A model generated the notes under the pieces. The model saw only the letters and a program-made list of their open reading frames with translations. It was not told the DNA's origin and ran no database searches. 11,324 nt of DNA from Desulfurellales bacterium (GTDB taxonomy: Bacteria; Campylobacterota_A; Desulfurellia; Desulfurellales; Hippeaceae): contig JAMOPP010000100.1 of NCBI GenBank assembly GCA_027064405.1, forward strand, positions 1-11,324, written 5' to 3'. Positions 6,325-11,324 of the stretch are shown here, one piece after another. The position numbers were made by a program, and so were the translations under genes. How positions within the stretch are numbered: position 1 is the first letter of the stretch; each line of letters opens with the position of its first letter.

Positions 6325-6522
6325 ATGAAGTTAAAAACAAGAAGAGCTGCCGCTAAACGCTTTTCGCGTACGGCAAACGGATTTATGAAATCTTTTAAGG
6401 GCGGTAAAAGCCATCTGCTCTCTTCTAAAAACAGAAAGAGAAAGAGAAATCTTAAAAAGGTAAATGTAATAAAAAGCGGAAAGGTATTTCAAAATTTAAG
6501 CAGATTGATGCCTTATAAGTAA
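6325..6522 (+). CDS. rpmI: 50S ribosomal protein L35
   Basis: L35 is a small, very basic large-subunit protein. The 65-aa product matches the family size. It has the MKLKTRRAAAKRFSRT start, the GGKSHLLSSKNRKRKRNL core (27-44) and a C-terminus ending LMPYK, as is usual for L35. ATG 6325 has GGAGG at 6315-6319, five bases upstream. It sits between infC and rplT in the widely conserved infC-rpmI-rplT order. It probably shares their transcript, since no terminator lies in either gap (12 and 14 bp). Confidence 0.98.
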   Translation: MKLKTRRAAAKRFSRTANGFMKSFKGGKSHLLSSKNRKRKRNLKKVNVIKSGKVFQNLSRLMPYK

Positions 6523-6536
6523 TCAGGAGGAATAAA

Positions 6537-6878
6537 TTGAGAGTTAAGAGCGGATATACAAGGAGAAGAAGACACAAGAAAATATTGAACCTCGCAAAGG
6601 GGTTCTATCAAAGACGACACTCAACATTTAAAAACGCAGAAGAGAGTGTAAGAAAAGCGTTAACTTATGCTTATAGAGACAGGAAAGCAAAGAAAAGAGA
6701 TTTTAGAAGATTATGGATCACAAGAATCAATGCTGCAGTCAGAGCAGAGGGCTTAAGCTACAGTAAATTTATGCATCTTCTAAAAGAGAAAGGCATTGAT
6801 TTGAACAGAAAAGTGCTTAGTGAACTTGCAATTAATCAGCCTGAAGAATTTCAAAATTTGATAAAAAGCGTACAATAA
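6537..6878 (+). CDS. rplT: 50S ribosomal protein L20 (TTG start)
   Basis: L20 is needed for early 50S assembly, and in E. coli and B. subtilis it represses its own operon by binding the mRNA. The 113-aa product begins MRVKSGYTRRRRHKKILNLA and continues KGFYQRRHSTFKNAEE. It then shows the Arg/Lys-rich helix YAYRDRKAKKRDFRRLWITRINAA (66-89) and the LSYSKFMHLL segment typical of L20. The start is TTG at 6537, with AGGAGG at 6525-6530 six bases upstream. No ATG is available that would keep the conserved RVK start. Two consecutive TAA stops end the gene. The 14-bp gap before it is too short for the long-range L20 operator known from E. coli; I did not find one upstream by eye. Confidence 0.98.
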   Translation: MRVKSGYTRRRRHKKILNLAKGFYQRRHSTFKNAEESVRKALTYAYRDRKAKKRDFRRLWITRINAAVRAEGLSYSKFMHLLKEKGIDLNRKVLSELAINQPEEFQNLIKSVQ

Positions 6879-6903
6879 TAAAAGCCTTTTAAGTTTTTTA
6901 AAG

Positions 6904-6948
6904 ATGCGAAAGAGTACTTAATTTTGAGTATTTTTTCGCATTTTTTTT
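6904..6948 (+). terminator. Strong intrinsic terminator / possible pheST attenuator
   Basis: The arms 6904-6918 (ATGCGAAAGAGTACT) and 6927-6941 (AGTATTTTTTCGCAT) pair over 15 bp with two G-U pairs. They enclose an 8-nt loop and run into eight Ts (6941-6948). The structure begins 25 bp after the rplT stop. The pheS ribosome-binding site GGAGG (6954-6958) follows six bases after the T-run, so no promoter fits between hairpin and pheS. Confidence 0.85.
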
Positions 6949-6962
6949 AGTTTGGAGGAACA

Positions 6963-7985
6963 ATGAATTCCATAAAAAAAGAGTTTGATTCTCTTGTTAA
7001 AAGCGTAGAAGATAAAGAAAGTCTTAAACAACTAAAATCTTCTTTTGTAGGTAAAAAAGGCAAAATAACACATTTTTTCAAGCAGATGAACGGATTGCCT
7101 GATGTAAGCAAAAGGGAGTTTGGAAGAAAAATAAATGAGTTAAAAGGCTACATTGAAGATGAAATAAGAAAAAAATCTCAAGAAATAGATAAATTTGTAA
7201 AACAGAGAGCTCTTGAGCAGGAACTTATAGATATAAGTCTTCCGGCAAGGATAAATAAATTTGGTGCTGTCCATCCGATAACTAAGACAATAATAGAAAT
7301 TGAAAATATATTTCAGTCTTTGGGGTTTAATGTTGAAATAGGTCCTGAGATAGAATACGATAAATATAACTTTGAAATGCTCAATATACCAAAAGAGCAT
7401 CCGGCAAGGGATATGCAGGATACCTTTTATGTAAACGATAATGTGTTGCTGAGAACACACACATCTCCAACACAAATTCGAATTATGAAGGATACTCCAC
7501 CGCCTGTAATGTTTGTATCACCGGGTAAAGTTTACAGGAGAGACTCCGATATTACACATTCTCCTATGTTTCACCAGATAGAGGGTCTACTTATAGATAA
7601 AAATATACGATTTTCCGATTTAAAGGGTGTTTTGATACAATTTTTGCAAATGTTTTTCGGTGATGTTCCGGTAAGGTTCAGGCCAAGTTATTTCCCTTTT
7701 ACCGAGCCTTCTGCAGAGGTTGATATAGGTTGCATAATGTGCAAAGGCAAAGGATGTAGGGTTTGCTCTCATACCGGCTTTTTAGAGGTCTTGGGATGTG
7801 GAATGGTGCACCCTAATGTGTTGGCGAATGTAGAATACGGCAAGGAGTATAACGGTTTCGCATTCGGGTTGGGAATAGAGAGATTTGCTATGTTGAAATA
7901 CGGAATTGATAATATAAAGTTATTCTTTGAAAATGACATAAGGTTTTTAAATCAATTTTCTTATATGGCGGGTAAAACACTATGA
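6963..7985 (+). CDS. pheS: Phenylalanyl-tRNA synthetase alpha subunit
   Basis: PheS is the catalytic subunit of the (alpha-beta)2 class II enzyme that charges tRNA-Phe. The 340-aa protein has an N-terminal charged helical region (about 1-85) that binds tRNA. The core contains HPARDMQDTFY (146-156), LLRTHTSPTQIR, motif 2 around GKVYRRDSDITHSPMFHQIEG (188-208), and motif 3 GFAFGLGIERFAMLKYGI (298-315). A CxxC-x4-CxxC set (Cys257, 260, 265, 268) lies in the insertion seen in many bacterial PheS proteins. GGAGG sits four bases before ATG 6963. The stop overlaps the pheT start (ATGA), so the subunits are probably made by coupled translation in equal amounts. The strong hairpin directly in front suggests transcriptional control. 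Confidence 0.98.
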   Translation: MNSIKKEFDSLVKSVEDKESLKQLKSSFVGKKGKITHFFKQMNGLPDVSKREFGRKINELKGYIEDEIRKKSQEIDKFVKQRALEQELIDISLPARINKFGAVHPITKTIIEIENIFQSLGFNVEIGPEIEYDKYNFEMLNIPKEHPARDMQDTFYVNDNVLLRTHTSPTQIRIMKDTPPPVMFVSPGKVYRRDSDITHSPMFHQIEGLLIDKNIRFSDLKGVLIQFLQMFFGDVPVRFRPSYFPFTEPSAEVDIGCIMCKGKGCRVCSHTGFLEVLGCGMVHPNVLANVEYGKEYNGFAFGLGIERFAMLKYGIDNIKLFFENDIRFLNQFSYMAGKTL

Positions 7986-10345
7986 TAGTTTCATATAATT
8001 GGCTTAAAGAATTTATAGACATAGAGTGCTCGGTTAGTGAATTAGCTGATAAGATAACTATGGCGGGACTTGAAGTTGATTCCGTTAAAAAAATAGAAAC
8101 CTACGATGCCGTGATTGGACAAATTGCCAAAATTACAAGCAAAAACGGTTTGAATATTTACAAGGTTGATACGGGAAACGGCTTCACTGAAATAGTTTCA
8201 ACGGGAAAAAGATTAAATGTAAATGATAAAATTGCTTTTGTTGAAAACGGTAAAAAATTTAAAGATACGATAATAAAATCGAAGGAATTCGGAGAATTTA
8301 AAAGTAACGGTGTTATTTTATCAGCTTACGATTTTGGTATGGATGCTCCGTCTGACGAAGGTCTTGTTCTTGAAGAAACAGCCAAAAACGGTGCAAAATT
8401 GAACAGCATAGACGAATTCAATGACTACCTGATAGAGATAGAATTTACACCGAATAGAGCGGATGCTTTAAGTATACTTGGCGTTGCAAGGGATATTAAG
8501 GCTTTAACAAAAAAGGAACTTAAATATCCGAATAAAGATTTCAAAACAAATGGTAAAAAAATAGAAGACATTATATCTGCAAAAATTGAAAACTATGCAA
8601 ATTGCCCAAGATATACCCTCGCAGCTGTCGACATAAAAGTAAAGCCCTCGCCGTTTTTTATTAAAATGAGACTTCTAAAAAGTGGCATAAGACCTATAAA
8701 TAACATTGTAGATATAACAAATTATGTACTTATGGCATTTGGTCAGCCTATGCACGCTTTTGATGCTGACAAAATAGATGGCTCTATTACAATCAGAAAT
8801 GCACAAATTCAAGAAAAAATAACGGCACTTGATTCGAAGGAGTATGAACTTGACGAGGATATGCTGGTCATATCCGATGATAAAAAAGCAATAGCAATAG
8901 CCGGCGTTATGGGTGGAGAAGAATCGAGTATTTCCGATAAAACCACAACAATACTACTTGAAAGTGCCCATTTTAATCCCACAAGCGTAAGGCTTACGGC
9001 AAGAAAACTGAAACTTCATACAGAGGCTTCTCATCGTTTTGAAAGGGGTGTTGACCCCAATCTGTGTATAGATGCAACTTCATATGCACTAAAACTATTA
9101 AGTTTGTATGCCGATGCAAAAATTTATGAAGGAATTATAGATTTAAAAGAACACTCCTTTGAAAGTAAAAAAATAATCTGCAAATATAGCGGAATAAATA
9201 AACTTTTAGGTTCTAATTTTAACAAAGATGAAATTTTTGAAGTTATGCAGAATCTTCAGTTTAAACCACAGAATCAAGATAACGACAGTTTTATCGTTTA
9301 TGCGCCTACATACCGTTTTGATATGGAAAATGAAGCCGATGTAGCGGAAGAGGTTGCAAGAATAATGGGATACGGCAATATAACAGCAACAATGCCCGTT
9401 GTAAGCGTCTCTTTTAAAGAGGAAAACAAAATTAACTCCTATCAGAAAAGGGTTGCAGAAGCACTATCCTATATGGGTATGTTTGAAGTAATCAACTACT
9501 CTTTTACGGAGAGCAGTAGATTAAAACTATTTGACAAAGATGAAGATAAATTTGTCTATCTTAAAAATCCTTTAATAGAAAATCAAAGTGTTATGAGAAC
9601 AACGATTGCCTGCGGATTGATGGATAATCTCGTGTTTAATATCAACAAAGGTGCAAAAACGGTTCCCATATTTGAATTTGGTAGGGTGTTTTTTAAGGAT
9701 AAGGATTATGTAAAAGAATCCTACAAAATAGGATTTCTGATGTGGGGCAATACGCCCTTAAATTGGTTTGAAAAAGAGAGATTTTATGATTTTTATGACA
9801 TAAAAGGCGTAAGTGAAGCTATTGCCGGCATTTCCAACTCTTCTTTTATATATAAGCGCTCAGAAAAAGAATTTTTACATCCGAAAAGAAGTGCAGATCT
9901 ATTCTTGCAAAATGAAAATCTCGGATATATAGGTGAGTTACATCCGGATTTGTACGAAGTTTTCGGCATAAAATTTGACAGAAAGAAAAGAATACTGATT
10001 GGTGAATTGAGTGCAGGATGTTTAATTGAGCGATTAAACAATATCAATATGTATAAAAAAATACCTAAGATTCCTACGGTTACAAGGGATTTGGCGGTGG
10101 TTGCAGATAAAGATATAGATGTGCAGGATATAATATCCACCATAAAAAACAATGAAAATATTTACAGCGCAACACTTTTTGATGTTTACGATCAATTAAA
10201 GGAAAAGAACAAGAAAAGTTTGGCTTTTAGACTTATTTTAAAGAACAACTCCGACTCAACCTTTAAAGATACCGAAATAGATGAGATAGTAAATTCCGTG
10301 TATAACGAGATAGAAAATAAATTTAATGTAAAATTGAGGGGATAA
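7982..10345 (+). CDS. pheT: Phenylalanyl-tRNA synthetase beta subunit
   Basis: PheT binds tRNA and carries the editing site that removes Tyr-tRNA-Phe. At 787 aa it has the full-length bacterial architecture. There is an N-terminal B1 part (MIVSYNWLKEFIDI) and an OB-fold tRNA-binding domain (about 42-148). The B3/B4 editing region (about 205-375) contains RPINNIVDITNYV and HTEASHRFERGVDP. The B5 domain (about 395-470) has the acidic cluster RFDMENEADVAEEVAR. A catalytic-like domain follows, and the FDX-ACB anticodon domain (about 693-787) ends the protein. The OB domain looks eroded: the HPxADxL-type loop usual after its first strand is absent and the sequence between strands is short. ATG 7982 overlaps the pheS stop. 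ileS starts 1 bp after its stop. Confidence 0.98.
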   Translation: MIVSYNWLKEFIDIECSVSELADKITMAGLEVDSVKKIETYDAVIGQIAKITSKNGLNIYKVDTGNGFTEIVSTGKRLNVNDKIAFVENGKKFKDTIIKSKEFGEFKSNGVILSAYDFGMDAPSDEGLVLEETAKNGAKLNSIDEFNDYLIEIEFTPNRADALSILGVARDIKALTKKELKYPNKDFKTNGKKIEDIISAKIENYANCPRYTLAAVDIKVKPSPFFIKMRLLKSGIRPINNIVDITNYVLMAFGQPMHAFDADKIDGSITIRNAQIQEKITALDSKEYELDEDMLVISDDKKAIAIAGVMGGEESSISDKTTTILLESAHFNPTSVRLTARKLKLHTEASHRFERGVDPNLCIDATSYALKLLSLYADAKIYEGIIDLKEHSFESKKIICKYSGINKLLGSNFNKDEIFEVMQNLQFKPQNQDNDSFIVYAPTYRFDMENEADVAEEVARIMGYGNITATMPVVSVSFKEENKINSYQKRVAEALSYMGMFEVINYSFTESSRLKLFDKDEDKFVYLKNPLIENQSVMRTTIACGLMDNLVFNINKGAKTVPIFEFGRVFFKDKDYVKESYKIGFLMWGNTPLNWFEKERFYDFYDIKGVSEAIAGISNSSFIYKRSEKEFLHPKRSADLFLQNENLGYIGELHPDLYEVFGIKFDRKKRILIGELSAGCLIERLNNINMYKKIPKIPTVTRDLAVVADKDIDVQDIISTIKNNENIYSATLFDVYDQLKEKNKKSLAFRLILKNNSDSTFKDTEIDEIVNSVYNEIENKFNVKLRG

Positions 10346-10346
10346 T

Positions 10347-11324
10347 ATGTCGTATAAAGATACTCTTTTGCTGCCCAATACAGCATTTCCTATGAAGGCA
10401 AATCTATCAAATAAAGAACCTGAAATGCTTAAAAAATGGGAAGAAAATAATATATATGAAAAAATAGTAAAAGATAAAGAGGGAAACAGTAAATTTGTTC
10501 TACATGACGGACCGCCCTATGCAAACGGTCATATCCATATGGGGCATGTGCTAAACAAAGTTCTAAAAGATATAATTATAAAATCAAGAACTATGATGGG
10601 ATATCAGTCTCCATATGTTCCGGGTTGGGATTGCCACGGTTTGCCTATTGAACACAATATAGAAAAGGAGATAGGCAAAAAAAAGAAAAATTTGATGGAT
10701 AAAAGCGATTTTAGAAAGCTTTGCAGAGAGTATGCAACAAAGTTTGTAGATGTACAAAAAGAAGAATTCAAGCGCTTGGGCGTATTTGGATATTGGGATA
10801 CGCCATATTTAACTATGAATCATCGATACGAAGCTGATACCCTAAGAGAACTTGGGAAATTTGTAGATAAAGAACTCCTGTATAAACAAAAGAAGCCTGT
10901 CTATTGGTGTCCTTCATGCAAAACTGCACTTGCTTTGGCAGAGGTTGAGTATCAGGATGATGAAAGCGATTCAATATATGTAAAATTTGATTTTATTAGT
11001 GATTTGTCTTCAGAAGATAAATTGTTTCTCGGAAAAGCCGTATCCGCCATAATATGGACAACTACACCATGGACAATACCTGCCAATATGGCAGTTGCCG
11101 TTAATCCTGAAATTGAGTATGCATTTGTTCAAATTGCAGAAAGGGAAATATACCTTGTTGCCTTGAAACTTGTAGAAGATTTAATGAAAAAGTTTTCCAT
11201 TGAAAAATACGAAATTGTAAAAACAATAAAAGGCAAAGAGCTTGAGGATTTAATTCTTGCTCACCCCATATACGAAAGAGAATCAAGAATTATACTCGGA
11301 GACCATGTAACTCTTGAGGCAGGA
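10347..11324 (+). CDS. ileS: Isoleucyl-tRNA synthetase, N-terminal part
   Basis: IleRS is a class I synthetase of usually over 900 residues; 326 codons are visible before the window ends. The N-terminus has the family's LLLPNTAFPMKANL segment and HDGPPYANGHIHMGH with the HIGH-type signature HMGH at 64-67. VPGWDCHGLPIE, VYWCPSCKTALALAEVEY and the start of the CP1 editing domain with WTTTPWT (237-243) follow. The visible part ends in VTLEAG, which normally leads to the editing-site GTG motif. ATG 10347 lies 1 bp after the pheT stop, with a GAGGGG motif at 10336-10341. It is therefore almost surely in the pheST operon. The KMSKS motif and C-terminal zinc region are outside the window. ValRS and LeuRS are excluded by the N-terminal and CYW-region patterns. 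Confidence 0.97.
   Translation, partial: MSYKDTLLLPNTAFPMKANLSNKEPEMLKKWEENNIYEKIVKDKEGNSKFVLHDGPPYANGHIHMGHVLNKVLKDIIIKSRTMMGYQSPYVPGWDCHGLPIEHNIEKEIGKKKKNLMDKSDFRKLCREYATKFVDVQKEEFKRLGVFGYWDTPYLTMNHRYEADTLRELGKFVDKELLYKQKKPVYWCPSCKTALALAEVEYQDDESDSIYVKFDFISDLSSEDKLFLGKAVSAIIWTTTPWTIPANMAVAVNPEIEYAFVQIAEREIYLVALKLVEDLMKKFSIEKYEIVKTIKGKELEDLILAHPIYERESRIILGDHVTLEAG

Noticed and set aside
6858..6884. Possible pheS promoter TTGATA with TAAAAG at the end of rplT
   Set aside because: The spacer is only 15 bp and the -10 match is weak; I do not consider it supported.
6882..6950. Phe-rich frame after rplT (six TTT codons, reading through the terminator to TAG), resembling an attenuation leader peptide for pheST
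   Set aside because: It has no ATG/GTG/TTG start before the hairpin and no ribosome-binding site, and half of its Phe codons come from the terminator T-runs. The only start-like codon (TTG 6924) lies in the hairpin loop, so it cannot act as a normal leader peptide.
11101..11286. A 61-codon minus-strand frame within ileS
   Set aside because: It lies entirely antisense to conserved IleRS sequence and shows no recognisable domain.

Overview
The window is a compact, AT-rich bacterial chromosome segment (about one-third GC by eye) made almost wholly of core housekeeping genes. Codon use agrees: AGA/AGG and ATA are very common. I see no insertion sequence, phage gene, CRISPR array or other mobile feature, and nothing that looks like a new multi-gene system. 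Gene order (rplM-rpsI followed by argC-argJ; thrS-infC-rpmI-rplT-pheS-pheT with ileS) and base composition suggest a free-living Gram-negative lineage such as Deferribacterota or a deltaproteobacterial relative. That placement is inference from gene order and memory, not from a search.

Layout: two divergent transcription units lie back to back around a 330-bp gap (3487-3816). Leftward (minus strand), a TTGACA-N17-TATAAA promoter drives rplM and rpsI (ribosomal proteins L13 and S9). A small GC-rich hairpin follows, then the overlapping arginine-synthesis pair argC-argJ, then the first 103 codons of a nicotinamidase-type cysteine hydrolase that runs off the left edge. Rightward (plus strand), a promoter with a perfect TTGACA box leads into a tRNA-Val(GAC) gene. 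Only 27 bp after its encoded CCA comes thrS, followed by infC, rpmI and rplT (IF3, L35, L20). A strong terminator-like hairpin then precedes pheS-pheT, and ileS begins 1 bp after pheT and runs off the right edge.

Functionally, nearly everything feeds translation: one tRNA, three aminoacyl-tRNA synthetases (Thr, Phe, Ile), an initiation factor and four ribosomal proteins. ArgC/ArgJ make an arginine precursor, and the hydrolase probably acts in NAD salvage.

The points most worth a second look concern expression. infC has no ATG/GTG/TTG start that keeps the conserved N-terminus and appears to start at AUA behind a 10-nt Shine-Dalgarno sequence overlapping the end of thrS. Two hairpins (before argC and before pheS) sit so close to the next gene that no promoter fits between, implying read-through or attenuation. 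The tRNA-Val and thrS appear to share a transcript. The tRNA has a U-U mismatch at T-stem pair 51-63, and ThrRS lacks the first strand of its TGS domain.
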